NCBI GenBank assembly: GCA_032622095.1
Contig: CP136062.1
Span: 2,046,001 to 2,110,000, forward strand
From: Siphonodentalium dalli
Taxonomy: Eukaryota > Mollusca > Scaphopoda > Gadilida > Siphonodentaliidae
Reading direction: 5' to 3'
DNA length: 64,000 nt
How positions within the stretch are numbered: position 1 is the first letter of the stretch; every line of letters starts with the position of its first letter. The position numbers and the translations under genes were made by a program. The notes under the pieces are model-generated. The model was not told the DNA's origin, searched no databases, and worked only from the letters and a program-made list of their open reading frames with translations. Positions 1 through 11,727 of the stretch are shown one piece after another.

Positions 1-718
1 AATTTTGAAATCCAAGATGGCCTCCAGCGGCCATGATTTTTGGCTGAATAACCTCAAAAGGACTCGTTCCCATCTACATGTCATTGTTAACATCCATGAC
101 AAATTTCATGAAGATCGGACTAAAGCTACGACCTGTAGCCCGCGCCAAAGGATTTAGTCATGCAAAGAGTAAAATCCAAGATGGCTGCTGGCGGCCATGT
201 TTTTTGGCCGAACGACCCCAAAATGACTCGTTCCAATCTACATTTCATTGTTAATATCCATGATAAATTTCATGAAGATCCGACTTAAGCTACGACCTGC
301 AGCCCACGCCAAAGGATTTAGTCATGCAAAGAGTAAAATCCAAAATGGCTGTTGGTGGCCATGTTTTTTGGCCGAACGACCCCAAAATGACTCGATCCCA
401 TCTACATTTCAATATTAACATCTATGACAAATTTCATGATCATCAGTCGAATAGTACGACCTGTAGCCCGCACCAATGGATTTAATTTTGAAATCCAAGA
501 TGGCCGCCAGCGGCCATGTTTTTTGGCCGAATGACCCCAAAATGACTCGTTCCCATCTACATGTCAATGTCAACATTCTTGACAAATTTCATAAAGATCA
601 AACCAAAGGTACGACCTGTAGCTCGTGCCAAAGGAAATTGTTGACAGACACACAAAGACACGGACGACGGATGCCAACCCATGGCAATAGCTCAAACTTA
701 CAAAGTAAGTTGAGCTAA
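1..718 (+). mobile_element. 3' part of a tandem-repeat mobile element (164-bp units)
   Basis: Four or more diverged copies of a unit of exactly 164 bp run from the window edge to about 640. The word GATTTA that opens a unit recurs at 151, 315 and 479. Each unit has a CCAAGATGGC core, a GCGGCCATG palindrome and a CCCATCTACATGT segment. The array passes into a GACAGACACAC-type unique tail and ends in a hairpin with terminus GTTGAGCTAA followed by T. Related copies lie at 31430-34480 (+), 42905-43292 (-) and, as a lone unit, at 17175-17285. No coding capacity is seen, so it is non-autonomous. A 3' hairpin, internal tandem units and the A/T boundary recall Helentron-type (HINE) elements; that class is an inference. 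The 5' end is outside the window. Confidence 0.7.
688..717 (+). repeat. Terminal hairpin of the 164-bp element
   Basis: The arm TAGCTCAAACTTAC (688-701) pairs with GTAAGTTGAGCTA (705-717) around an AAA loop, with one bulged A. It sits at the very 3' end of the element, where Helitron-like elements carry a terminal hairpin. The copy at 34.47 kb has lost the left arm but keeps GTTGAGCTAA. Confidence 0.75.
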
Positions 719-971
719 TAATTCAGTAGCTGACCTAAGGACCTGGGGTCAGGTGACGTCAAATTCGGAGTGTGAGAGCAACATCACGATTGGTGGAAAC
801 TGCGAGTTCAAGGGTCATTCATATACCCCTGATGTTTCACGTGCTCATATACCCCCGATGTTTGGCGCACATTCTCTTATACCCCGCCGTCAAGGGTGAC
901 GGGGGACATGGTGATTTAAACATGGCGTTGTAGCCAATCAGATTGCTAGTTACAACCGGGTGTGGGGACAA
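717..971 (+). repeat. Dispersed repeat A
   Basis: This stretch is homologous to 40626-40826, from AATTCAGTAGC through GTTACAACCGGGTGTGGGGACAA. The 40.6-kb copy lacks the 164-bp element next to it and acts as a partial empty site: shared sequence begins at the last bases of the hairpin element. It ends exactly where repeat B begins. No ORF is evident. Confidence 0.6.
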
Positions 972-1832
972 AGTGTATTAGTTACATGTATAACATTTTC
1001 AAGATCGATTCCGGCATAAACGGTGTAAACTGCGTGTAAGTTACGGTAAGTATAACGTTTGGTGGCACCCGGAATTGACAGTGTTACTAGTACTAATATA
1101 GATGGTGACCCGACTATTAATTGAAAAAATGAAATTGACAAGACAATGTCTCACTCGTCGTTTGAGGTCAAAGACATCACTGCGACATGATGGCAATGAT
1201 TGATGCTTTATCGTTTGTCGGAGACCGCTTTGATCTAGACACTGTGTATATTTCAATTGATCTCGCACCGTCGGGTTATGATGCGATCTCTGTGAAGGTC
1301 GCTTAAGGATGAAGTTAAGGTGACGTCAATGTCACGTCATTGGTACTACCGTATATAAATGAGACTGGATTTAAGAACTGGTTATCGTACCGGTATTCTA
1401 CAACGTCGTAGCCTATACTATAGGGCGTATTTAGTCGGAACATTAACATTTTATAGTGACACCGCTCGGCACCAGTTTATTGGTGATCCCTAAACGAAAT
1501 CTCGAACGCCGATAATAAATTTAAGACCTGTATAAATGATCGTGTTTTTAATCATTATCCACCACATGTCAAATTATATAATTACATTCAGTGTGTTGGA
1601 TAAATATTAAGATGTTTACTGTATTATTTCCCAAATAAATTGGTGTCTATGCAGGGAAATGCGCTATGCAATAGACTGTCATTGCATCAGTCATCAGTGT
1701 ACGCCATGTACAATGAATTTTCCGTACCATGTTATGTTTGAAAGTTTTGATATCGGGTACCGACCAGTCGACGCAACGTGACTTTTGGACCTCGACTAGT
1801 CGACTTTGGAATTCACTAATCGTTTCAACACT
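972..1832 (+). repeat. Dispersed repeat B, about 860 bp
   Basis: An inverted copy lies at 49737-50581. Shared blocks include GTTACGGTAAGTATAACGTT and the end AAACGATTAGTGA-type segment. Both copies run from AGTGT to ACACT, so the ends look defined, but I find no matching target duplication. A TATATAAA word at 1352-1359 and CRE-like TGACGTCA nearby could be promoter elements. Class unknown; a hAT-like DNA element is possible because of the CGACTAGTCGA subterminal words. Confidence 0.5.
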
Positions 1833-2280
1833 AGACTGCGCCACGATTATGGTACAACCGTGATGAACACGCGAACCATCACAGACCTACCGGTACCTGC
1901 AGGTTGCACAATAACACACAGACCTTCCACGAGTAACCAGCGCCGGGACTGGGAGGCCAATACATATGAACAGTGGGCTATTGAGCAACTTAGCCTATAC
2001 TATAGATACACATTGGACTATACGGAGGTCCCCGATGGTCGTGGGGGGAGACTCAAGGGGATATAATGATTTTTTTTATATAAATTTATTATGCAGTCTA
2101 TTCCCGGTGATAAAAGACTTGTAAGTGGTATACAAAGATTCGAAATATCCCTAATCACACGACCGCTTTCAAATCAGAATGTAAGAACTAAGATTCGAAA
2201 TTGAATTGAATCTTCGTCAGGCCCTACCACTGACTGTACCAGTACCACAGGGGTTAACTTTAAAGTTACTCAGCCGTTGT
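1833..2280. other. No supported feature
   Basis: Unique-looking sequence. A short open frame covers 1806-2066 but has no recognisable motif and overlaps the end of repeat B. Confidence 0.5.
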
Positions 2281-3270
2281 CAGGTCGGGCACACATCAAA
2301 AACGGTCTACGTAGCTCGTTTTGTCTACTGTAGCCCGATTGAGCTACGTTTTTAATGTGATTTACACGCCTCCTGCGATTATCGCCATACCACGACAAAA
2401 GCGCATTTCGAATTTTCGTGCATTAGTTGTGTACCACTATCACGTCTACAAAGAAGCAAAAAACTCAACGACTCACCACGGCTTTAATACCTTTTGAGCG
2501 ATTCAAAATCGATTTGTTTTGGTCAATTTACCAAGAAAAACCGTAAGAAATGATCATCAAAATCTCTTGATCAAAATGTAAATCTTCATCAAATCTGAGG
2601 TAGTTCCGGTCGCAATTGTGTTCGTAAACATCCGTGTGCAGGCGATAATCTGATTGGTTGCATTTAGCCGGGGATTAATGGTACCGGTACGTTCTTAATG
2701 GAATTTCAGTGTAACATCTATCTGTTGGAATGTACGGAACGACAAATGGACAACCATATTTGTATAACTGTAATGTTATGCGAGGTGCTTCCAAATTTCA
2801 AAGTAGGGTTGTGAATCGTGTTTCCGTAGTTGCCTTCTCTGAATGGCGGTCGCCAAACATTTAACAAATACTCGTCTCCGAGTGAAGCTGTTCGCTTTAT
2901 CCAATCACTAATCAGGTGAGCCACATGCATAAACTGGACGTTCTTGACCTTCAAAAATAAATATCCTGCAAAAACAAATGGATTGTTCCCTACTTTTTAT
3001 GGCAAAATCTGATATTTTCTTGAAAGTCAAAGTTACCAAACGCTAACAGGTCTTAATTAAAACATCGTTAATTGCGCCTAAGCCGCGGTGAGTCGTTGTG
3101 TTTTTTGTTTCTTTGTAGACGCAATAGTGGTACACAACTAATGAACGAAAATTCGAAATGCGCTTTTCTTGTGGTATGGCGTTAATAGATGGAGGTGTGT
3201 AAATCACCTCAATCGGGCTACAGTAGACAAAATGAGCTACGTAGACCGTTTTGGATGTGTGCCCGACCTG
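2281..3270. repeat. Foldback element with ~200-bp inverted arms
   Basis: The left arm 2281-2484 is the diverged reverse complement of the right arm 3080-3270. Both contain CAGGTCGGGCACACATC, GGTCTACGTAGCTC and GCGCATTTCGAATTTTCG. The left arm has a ~14-bp insertion. The spacer of about 600 bp has no recognisable ORF. This is probably a non-autonomous foldback or MITE-type DNA element. No target duplication was found. Confidence 0.65.
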
Positions 3271-4732
3271 GTGGTAGCACCTGGACCAGTGTGCCTCTAA
3301 CCAGTATTGGTTGCTGCACTGAAATATCAACACTGACAACAGCTACTGTCAGTACTGAGCTAGTGACCTACAGGCTCCAGTCCAGATGCAGCGAATTTAG
3401 GAAAATTAATTTTAAACATGCATAAACTTCTATTTACTGATTATTCGTATTGTCATGCTATTTTGCATACATTATTGTCATTAAAATAGTACATCTACAT
3501 GTAGTTCATCTTGCGAAACATCATTTCTCAATTTATATCATGATTAGCAATTTAGCGGTCATTTGTCAAAGGCATTGCCATTGTTATTTTTTTTGCGAAA
3601 TCGCTGAAATTTAACATCGTCGGCAACCTTTGAACATTCTTGTGCCAAGTTGTGGCTTGTCTGGCTAAACTTTTCTATCAAATATCATGTTCAAATGGTG
3701 TTCGTAAATTGGCACAAAATGCTTACCACAGTGACAGTGATGTGTATTTCTCCGTCTTGACAAATATTCGTGTTCTGTCGATCAGATTACACAATATAGA
3801 CATTTCAATGTCATGTCTGCGGACTATTGACATAATTGTTTTGCGTAATAATTCACCACAAATTACACAAACTTGTATTTGATTCGCTTTTGCACAAAAA
3901 CACAAATTTGGCCAACAATTTAATACACTACATAATTATATTCCTTCTTTCCTGTGTGAATATAATGACTCAAATGATAAAAATGTTGCGAACTATTTTT
4001 TATCTCGCCGATGTTAGGATGAGCAGTACTTTGGATTTCCTTAGTAACCGTCGATTTAAAGGGGAACCGCTGAATATTGGTTGATTAAGTTATAAATATA
4101 ATTCCGGTTTGTTGGCTTCGAGCTTTGCCACTATTCCATCAATCTTTTATGTGAAAACGTCTATAGAAAATTAAAGACAAGCTCCAAATGTACAATAGGC
4201 AAACTAGAATTGTGTTTCGAGTCAAATATTTGTAATAATTGAATGAAATATGAACACAAAACCTTTACAGAACAATTACAACTTACTACAAATTACTATT
4301 GTCGTTTCGAATTTCAGCACTTTTAGTCTCTTGTAAGTTGTAACAAATGTAAGTTGTTGACATTTTATGGAAAAATATCATCCACAAATTTACAATATTT
4401 CGATATTTATAATGGAGTCTAACTCACCTTTGCTCCTGACCACTTTAATCAGTTATGTTATTGTTAATTATTATGAACTTTGAGGTGGAACCGGATACTG
4501 GAATATCTAAGTCTCTAGGTCACTAGGTCAACCGTCGTAACTAATAAGTAACGTTAATTTTGATGGGGAATTGATAAGTAACGTCAATTTTGATAGGTCA
4601 GTATTTTAGTAACACATCGCTATTTATAGATTTCCCGCCAAAACATCGAATAGTATAGCGTTCATCTCGCGTACACGTATATGCTTATCGCTCGCGAACG
4701 AGACCCCTGCGGGGTCTCGTTTCGGGCTCGCT
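3271..4732. other. AT-rich region without supported features
   Basis: Only short unsupported frames are seen. The word TAAGTAACGTYAATTTTGAT is repeated at about 4546 and 4573, a short local duplication. Confidence 0.5.
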
Positions 4733-5067
4733 ATAAGTAGTAGTATTAATGGTAGTAGTAGTAGTTGTAGTAGCTATAGTAGTAGTAGTAGTAGTAATAG
4801 TAGTAGTAGTAGTATAAGTAGTATAAGTAGTAGTAGTAGTATAAGTATAAGTAGTATTAGTAGTAGTAGTAATAGTAGTAGTAGTATAATTAGTAGTAGC
4901 AGCAACCGTAGTAATAATAGTAGTCGTAGTAGTAATATTGGTAGTAGTAGTAGTAGTATTATAAATAGTAGTATAAGTAGTAGTAATAGTATTAGTAGTA
5001 GCAGTAATAGTAGTAGAGTAATAGTAGTAGTAGTAGTAGTAACAGTAGTAGTGATAGTAGTAGTAGC

Positions 5068-5098
<31 letters not shown>

Positions 5099-5117
5099 TT
5101 ATAAGTAGTAGTAATAA

Positions 5118-5149
<32 letters not shown>

Positions 5150-5375
5150 TAAGTAGTAGTAACAGAATTAGTAGTAGAGTAGTAATGGTAGTAATTGTAG
5201 TAGTAATAGTAGTAGTAGTAGTAGTACTAGTAGTAGTAAAAGTAGTAGTAAAAGTAGTAAAGTAGTAATATTATTAGTAGTAGTAGTGGTGGTAGTGGTT
5301 GTGGTGGTGGTGGTTGTGGTGGTGGTGGTGGTGGTGGTGGTAGTGGGGATGGTGGTGGTGGTGGTGGTGGTAGTG

Positions 5376-5429
<54 letters not shown>

Positions 5430-5471
5430 TAGTAGTAGTGGTAGTAGTAGTAGTAGTAGTAGTAGTAGTAC
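4733..5471 (+). repeat. Long TAG/AGT microsatellite with a GTG core
   Basis: About 740 bp of (AGT)n interrupted by AAT, CAG and GAT variants. From about 5285 it becomes GGT/GTG-rich and then returns to nearly pure AGT (5375-5470). Interruptions are frequent on the left and rare on the right, so the right part is the younger. Long frames across it encode only homopolymeric runs and are not genes. Confidence 0.95.
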
Positions 5472-6254
5472 ATACCACACAATTCTACGTTATCTAAGCC
5501 GTCTAGTTACAAGAGCTGAAGATTACTATTTGATGTGTACTGTACTTACTAGTCATCAGTTATTCAAAAACTGATATTGATATAATGTGTTGAATAGTTT
5601 AAACTTTAAAGTTTAACTTAAGCAGAACCTGGTTGAATATCTACCATATGTTGGGTCGTTCCCATCCTCAAGCTATTGGTGCCATGGAGACATTCAATGT
5701 TATTTTGCTATTTTGCATGCGAAGAGGTAGACTGCTTGGGACCTCGTGGTATATATATTCAGACCAGGTATTCATCTTTTTGGTTCTAACTTTGACAATT
5801 TAGCCAAACAAATTATCTTCATATCAGGCAAAACAATAATTCCTGTTTTTAGGGTTACATGGTCCAAAATAATTAGGGTAGGTCGGTAGGGATTATTTTT
5901 ATTTTCAAATGTTTTTATTGTGAATTCCATTTGGCTGAATTATATGGTCTCAGGTCTAGACCACTCTAATAATCACGGTGTTCCATGTCAGGACTTGGTC
6001 TCACGAAACCATGGTAACAAGCTAGGATCGGCGCATTGTTGTACAATCAACGACAATCAATGCCAATCTATGGACAAAATCGTGCTGAGCGCTGCATCGA
6101 GATTGGTGTGATCCAAACCTGAGCACGTGAAAGCGGCTTATATCCGTGTTGTATAGCGGTATCTGTATGCCGTCGCCGTTCGACGGGGATCACGGGGCAT
6201 TGGTGGTGCGGATTTCTCACCCCCTATGCGGATGTCACGACGTTGTCAGTTTTA
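5472..6254. other. No supported feature
   Basis: Mixed sequence. The short frame at 5920-6111 has no motif. Confidence 0.45.
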
Positions 6255-6490
6255 GGGGTGGGGGAAGTCTACGCAGAAAGTAAATTCACCGAGAAACACT
6301 CCGCTGTGTGTAGAAATACCGACGTCGGAAAGGGACCGACAAACTTGCCCAGATACACGAATCGGATTATCCTCACTTAGAGTGGATCGCGAATCCGCGC
6401 TTGTCGGCATTCGAACCAGCTTCGTCGGCGCTAGATGGCAAATGGCGGCATAATGCCCCGAGCATTCTACCGACGGGATCACCGGCGTCC
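6255..6490 (-). mobile_element. Possible tRNA-derived SINE head
   Basis: On the minus strand a B-box-like GGTTCGAATGC (complement of 6407-6417) lies about 40 bp downstream of an A-box-like TCGGTAGAATGCTCGGGG (complement of 6456-6473). That is the order and rough spacing of an internal RNA polymerase III promoter. The sequence does not fold convincingly as a tRNA cloverleaf. A SINE head is an inference, and no second copy is visible in this window. Confidence 0.3.
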
Positions 6491-6835
6491 TTTACAATCA
6501 ATGTATAGTGTAAAATATTGTTTGTTCAGATCAAGAACCAACTATATATTGTTCAACTTTGCGTCAAAATATTACACATAAATTACATTCATCTCTTGAA
6601 CATTTCGAACCATTATTATAGGGGATATCAGGTGGGAATTTCCAATAACTGGAAATAGTGAGGTACTTGTTGGGAATTTTCAACAATTCATTGGGGTAAG
6701 GGGGGTGACATGTGCAATGTAACTTCGCGGACTTGGGAATTTGCAATAAGTTGAAAATTTAGAAAGATTGTAAATAACTATCGCCGTGATTGAAGTTATT
6801 GAAAATAATTTTCCAGAAAATGTAATGGTCACAAC

Positions 6836-6861
6836 GGGGGGGGGGGGGGGGGGGGGGGGGG
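6836..6861 (+). repeat. Run of 26 G
   Basis: An uninterrupted G homopolymer follows ACAAC. Its length is likely to vary between alleles and between reads. Confidence 0.95.
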
Positions 6862-8766
6862 TATCGGAAAAAATATCGAGATGGGTGCGTTGTATCACAC
6901 TCCCGATAGCAGATATTTCCATTGCCGTGTAAATTTTTTCCAAATCCATGTTTAAAGATAAATTATGACAAATAAACCAATTTGAAATGTCAAGGCTTAA
7001 GAAACTGGACCAAATAAATCATTAATCAAGAGCAGGGGTCCGATGCATTTAATTTAATTTAATTCAATTTAATCGGACATTTCCTTATTTTGAACCACAA
7101 TTTTTCGTTCTGTCTTAATATAAATTTGAGAGTTTTTGCTGTTATATTGTATATCAAGTCAAGCAATAATTTATTCTCAAATGATGAATTAGTACTATCA
7201 AAACTAGCTCCGACCTCAATTCATAGCAGAAACACGGAACGAAAGACACCCGCATCCAATGCGGATTACGTTCCGATTGCAAAACTACTATCATTCCCTA
7301 TTTATCCGTGTCAACCAACCCCATCGATAACATATTAGAAATAATAGCACGAAAATCTGACTTAAGGGTCAGACGCACTTTGGCCAAAATATGGCTGAAA
7401 TCATTGAAAACATCACTGTTGTATGAGCCAGAAACAACAATGGAAAACAGTAAATGCATAGCAACCACATATCAGATAGCTCAGCATTATATATAGAATG
7501 TGTCGGTGAAATGTTATAGTATGCTGGAGGTGTGGTTTCCTTTAAAAACACTTTGGTTTGACAAATGTGGGAAATATATGGGGAAAATAACATGTCTTTA
7601 GGTACCGAGAACTTTTAAATAACTAAAACTATTTTACCAAAGAATTGACCATGGTGTGCTATGGTATCTGGTTTACATGAGAGGAGCCATGTTTTGTTTG
7701 TAAAATGAGCTGCTTTGCCATCAGAGACGGATTCCAAGATGACGACAATCTGCACTATCAATGGCCGCCATTGAAAACGTAAGTCAAAATTTATTCTGTT
7801 CGTTTGCAAATATCACAATATGCGTACCCGATCAGCACCCAATCTCCAATGGGTTATCTGAATAACTATCAGGAGAAGTCATATTGACATTATTGACTTC
7901 CAGTCTAACTACATTTACAGAAAAACAAGATGAAAACATTTGATGGAAATTTAAAGTAAAAATAAAATTTCGCTCATCTATCGAAAATAAGCTTGAAATC
8001 ATTGTGACAATATTAAAACGACATAATTCATCTCTTAAAAGTATCAAAATTGCACATAGTTAGTAATTTTTAGGTTTAGTTACATTAGTTTCCCCACATA
8101 ATACGATAATATAGATTTTCTGTGTAAAATACGGGGAACTATATATTACGGCATACTAAAGTGAGTTATGAAACCATTTCCGGTAATTTCGGGGAAATTT
8201 AAAACCGAAAGTTGATTTTCACTTCAAATTTGTGAATTTAGGCATTGTCTAATGTCCGATCGCTCTCAATGACGACCCATATTTAAGGAAGAGTAACTGA
8301 GAACATGTCAGCCCTGGTGGTACCAACGATCGCATGAATGATTTTGTGCCTGGCGTAAGTTTGATAAAGTTTCGAAGACTTACAATATTTGTTTACAAAA
8401 TGGCTGACCGACGACAATTTCAACTACTCTGACATTTTATAACAAGAAAACTCTCAACACACAACGTTTGTAACGCTAGTCATATATATGTTATTTTTAT
8501 CATTATACTCATGGTTGCCAGGTATTTTTTCTTGAGCCATTTCTCATAAACAAAATTAATCCTGCTGCCAAGTTCTGGTCACATGCTATTTTGTATTGCT
8601 GACCAGAGCGGACACACCACAATATTTTTTATGATTTGGAGGAGTTACGTCTAGATATTTTGTGACTTGTGTCCTATTTTGGTTGTAATCAAATTATAAT
8701 AGTTAATTTTATAATCCTATCAAGTGCCTAATTTAGGCTGAAAGTGAAATTAATAATCATAATATT
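6862..8766. other. No supported feature
   Basis: AT-rich. Small frames at 7090-7338, 7308-7496 and on the minus strand show no motifs. Confidence 0.45.
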
Positions 8767-8895
8767 AATAGTGTCAGCATGATCTACTCAGATCACATGG
8801 CAATTTCACTCTGACTCTGTCTCGATGCCAAATATTAAATAATACATGTGATCGTTGGGAATTTTCTCCAAATTAATAATCATGTTGACACTATT
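8767..8895. repeat. Short inverted repeat, MITE-like
   Basis: AATAGTGTCAGCATGA (8767-8782) and TCATGTTGACACTATT (8880-8895) are inverted with one mismatch, flanked by ATTAATAATCAT-type sequence on both sides. Total about 130 bp. Confidence 0.5.
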
Positions 8896-9026
8896 GCCAG
8901 GCAACCGAATGACATGCTATTATTCAACTATACTAGTTGAATATGTATATGTATTATTATCGTTTCGTGGATCTTCAAAACAAGGGAAATAATCCAACAA
9001 TAAATACCATGTATGTGGCTTACTAT

Positions 9027-9079
9027 ATCATGCCATGAATCGCTATGTATGGGCACAGAATAGAGATTCATGGCATGAT
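9027..9079. repeat. 15-bp perfect inverted repeat
   Basis: ATCATGCCATGAATC (9027-9041) is the exact complement of GATTCATGGCATGAT (9065-9079), with a 23-bp spacer. It could be a small hairpin or a dimer-binding site; function unknown. Confidence 0.6.
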
Positions 9080-9823
9080 CTAATTCCACACAAATGATTC
9101 ACGAATCAAATTTTATATTCAAAGCCTGTTCATTTACTGTATTATTGTTACACTTCATTGACTTCAATGTGGCTATATGTTCAAGGGTCTCATAATCTAT
9201 GCATAAAATAGGAAGAAAATTGGTTCAATATCGTCATATTTAACTATTTTTATTTAGTCAAATTTAGGATGTGCCACACCTGGTTATCATGTTACAGGTA
9301 CTTGGCTTGCATATACATGATCAACATTTGGGAACAGGTAGTGAAAGAGCTACAATTCATGGTAAAATATGCATATGCATGCTGGAGTATTATATATACC
9401 CCCTCCCCCCAAGTTGGAAATAAATGTAAGTCTGACCAAACATTAATAGTTGGAAATTTCACAACACAATATGTTAGTAATTAATATGCAGCAATCTGAT
9501 TTTCCACATGTGGAATATTATTGCAACTTAAACCTCAAACAATATTTTAACTCACTCAGTGTTATCCTAATGTTCATAAAATATTGCTTTTGGATTTGTT
9601 AACCTACAAAATGTTTTGTCTTAATTACAGTTGACTGAACACTAACACATTGGATTGTTATGGGGTTGCGTTGCCCTGTACCCGGTAGGAGAAGTGCAAT
9701 GAGAGTAAATTCCTGATTACCTGTAACTGTCAACATGTACAGGTAAGTTGAGATACATAATTTTAATTCATTAAGGTGGATACCACAATTAGCTGGAAAC
9801 AAATGTTTTGAACATCCCATCAC
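9080..9823. other. No supported gene; splice-like signals only
   Basis: A good acceptor (TTTTGTCTTAATTACAG, ending 9630) and a good donor (ACAG/GTAAGT at 9742) bound 111 bases, but all three frames contain stops. At most this is a non-coding exon. Confidence 0.35.
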
Positions 9824-10185
9824 ATTTAATAATGCTGAAGGGGTCACTCTCACCAAAACAGTGCTGAAGGGTACACAGGGTTTGAAAATGTGTTGACGGG
9901 TACACAGGTTTTGAAATATCGTTCTAAATGACGTTTAGTTTTCCTATCTGCCTTGATTTCTGTTTGAGAATAATTGTTTGCGACTTTGCGTTCCAATCAA
10001 CATTAAAATAAACTGAAAACAAACTGCTAATTGGGCGCCAGACTATCAGCAACACAGTTTAAGTAACGGTGTTCGTGCCGATCACAAACCCTGAGTACCC
10101 TTTGAACAACACATTTTCAAACCCTGTGTACCCTTCAGAACTTTTTTTGGTGCGAGTGACCCCTTCAGCTTTAATAACATTAAAT
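9824..10185. repeat. Foldback element with ~75-bp arms
   Basis: The left arm 9824-9895 and right arm 10107-10185 are inverted copies sharing CTGAAGGGTACACAGGGTTT and GAAGGGGTCACTC. The spacer is 211 bp and non-coding. Likely a MITE. Confidence 0.65.
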
Positions 10186-10644
10186 CACATTTGTGATTTT
10201 GTCCCCCCTTATAATATATCTCTTTATGCTTGTACCAGAGTTAAAGATGCACAGTTGTTGTCCCGTGAACTGGGGTCTTTGTTAAATTCAATATAAAATA
10301 CATGTGAATTATCAAAATATTTCTGTTTGATTTTATCCTGTCACTGCCATCCGATAGCAAAGACACATTCAGGATCTATTAAGTGGTGTCTAATGCGAAT
10401 TTACCACGAGGGAGCTTTTGTTATTTTATTTGTGTAAACGTGGTGTTGGTGGCACCCCCCCCCCCCCCTCCCAAGAAAGCTAATGCTGTTATACATCGGT
10501 GGTGCGAAATTGAAAGTTAAGAACATTTGTATTAAAATTTGGCTGTCTCTTATAAGTGATTGAAATAACTTGGAATTAAAGAAATGGAATCCTTGCCATT
10601 TGTAATCAATGACAATAACTGCGAAGTTGCCTTGCTGATACCAG
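10186..10644. other. No supported feature
   Basis: Contains a poly-C run near 10457 and otherwise unremarkable sequence. Confidence 0.4.
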
Positions 10645-11715
10645 TGGTAGCAACATTGAGCAGATGAGCAGGTATGTAATTTAATTTAGCGTCAATATTG
10701 CACAATGGTACAGGCTATGACCATTACCCATGGTCCATTATATGACAAATACATTACTGTACAGAAAGTGACACCTTTGAGGTCAATATAAACTATTTCA
10801 ACAGGCTTATCACCAATATGCAATGGTATACTGTGAGATTGATTACTTTGACCCCAGTCCTTGTATGAAACCTCAAAATTTATGATTTATTCATATGTAT
10901 TTATTTGGTCAATGACTCAATTCAGTTAAGTATGACATCAGTGACAATCTATCATATATTGAGAGATAGTATGCATTGACAAGCTGAATGAGAGTACTAT
11001 AGTATCTTTCGAAAGTTCAGCAAAAAAAATAAAAAAATTGAAAATTCAATAATAAATAATAAATTAATTATGAAATTAATTATTAGTTAATAATAATAAA
11101 TTGATACATATATAATTGTATTATTGTATTATGAGTGTTGCCATTTAATATACAAATATACAGACTGATGGCTTTTTTTTTACAAGTTCAATTGATTTAT
11201 TATTTGTCCATCCTGTCCTCCATACATTTCTAAATAGTCCCAATTGCAAATGTCTGGCTTATTATTGCCATTTTTCAAAATAGGGTACTCATAATTTGAC
11301 TTCATTTATAAGAATTGTGTTTCTTCTTCTGCAGAAAAACGGCTCCTCTCATGGAAAGCAGATATGATGCTACATCTGTCACCAGAGTTTAACGATGAAA
11401 GTGGTAGTAGATAAAAGTTATCGGTACCTAAAGTGAACTGATTATAAAATGTAACCAATCTCTCTTAATTACTCTCATGATGTTCATATTTCAAAATGTT
11501 CAATACATGATAGGCATTCCTCTATATGTGTTCTACATCTCCGTGAAGTTCCATTCCGTACGGTTGTGGATTTATCAAGATTTTACCAAATTACCTGACC
11601 CACCCAAAATTGAAATAAATTGGGCAAACGTGCGTCTCCCCCTTAATCCAGCTAACCGTAATATGCATTCAAACAAAACAAGGATGTTATAAATAAAACT
11701 CCACTGTAAAGCCAG
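10645..11715 (+). other. Candidate last two exons of a host gene
   Basis: A frame open from 10619 runs to a donor AGCAG/GTATGT (exon end 10671). At 11335 a strong acceptor (TGTGTTTCTTCTTCTGCAG) opens a second segment. Joined in phase, the frame continues for 19 codons to TAA at 11390-11392 and ends in V-T-R-V, a class I PDZ-ligand form. An AATAAA follows at 11692-11697. The 5' boundary of the first exon is unclear (acceptor perhaps at 10644). Splicing is inferred from consensus only; no homologue is recognised. Chance occurrence is quite possible. Confidence 0.25.
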
Positions 11716-11727
11716 ATAAACGCACGC

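Noticed and set aside
972..1832. Solo LTR or simple hAT element for repeat B
   Set aside because: The two copies do not share TG/CA ends and neither shows a target duplication at the shared boundaries.
5168..5482. Minus-strand frames of 68-104 codons over the microsatellite
   Set aside because: They encode only runs of Tyr, Thr, Leu, Pro or His forced by the trinucleotide repeat.
6407..6473. Functional tRNA gene on the minus strand
   Set aside because: A- and B-box-like words exist but I could not pair acceptor or anticodon stems; kept only as a weak SINE head.
6836..6861. G-quadruplex regulatory element
   Set aside because: A plain homopolymer; no promoter or gene nearby to give it a role.
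9631..9741. Coding exon between good splice sites
   Set aside because: Stops in all three frames.
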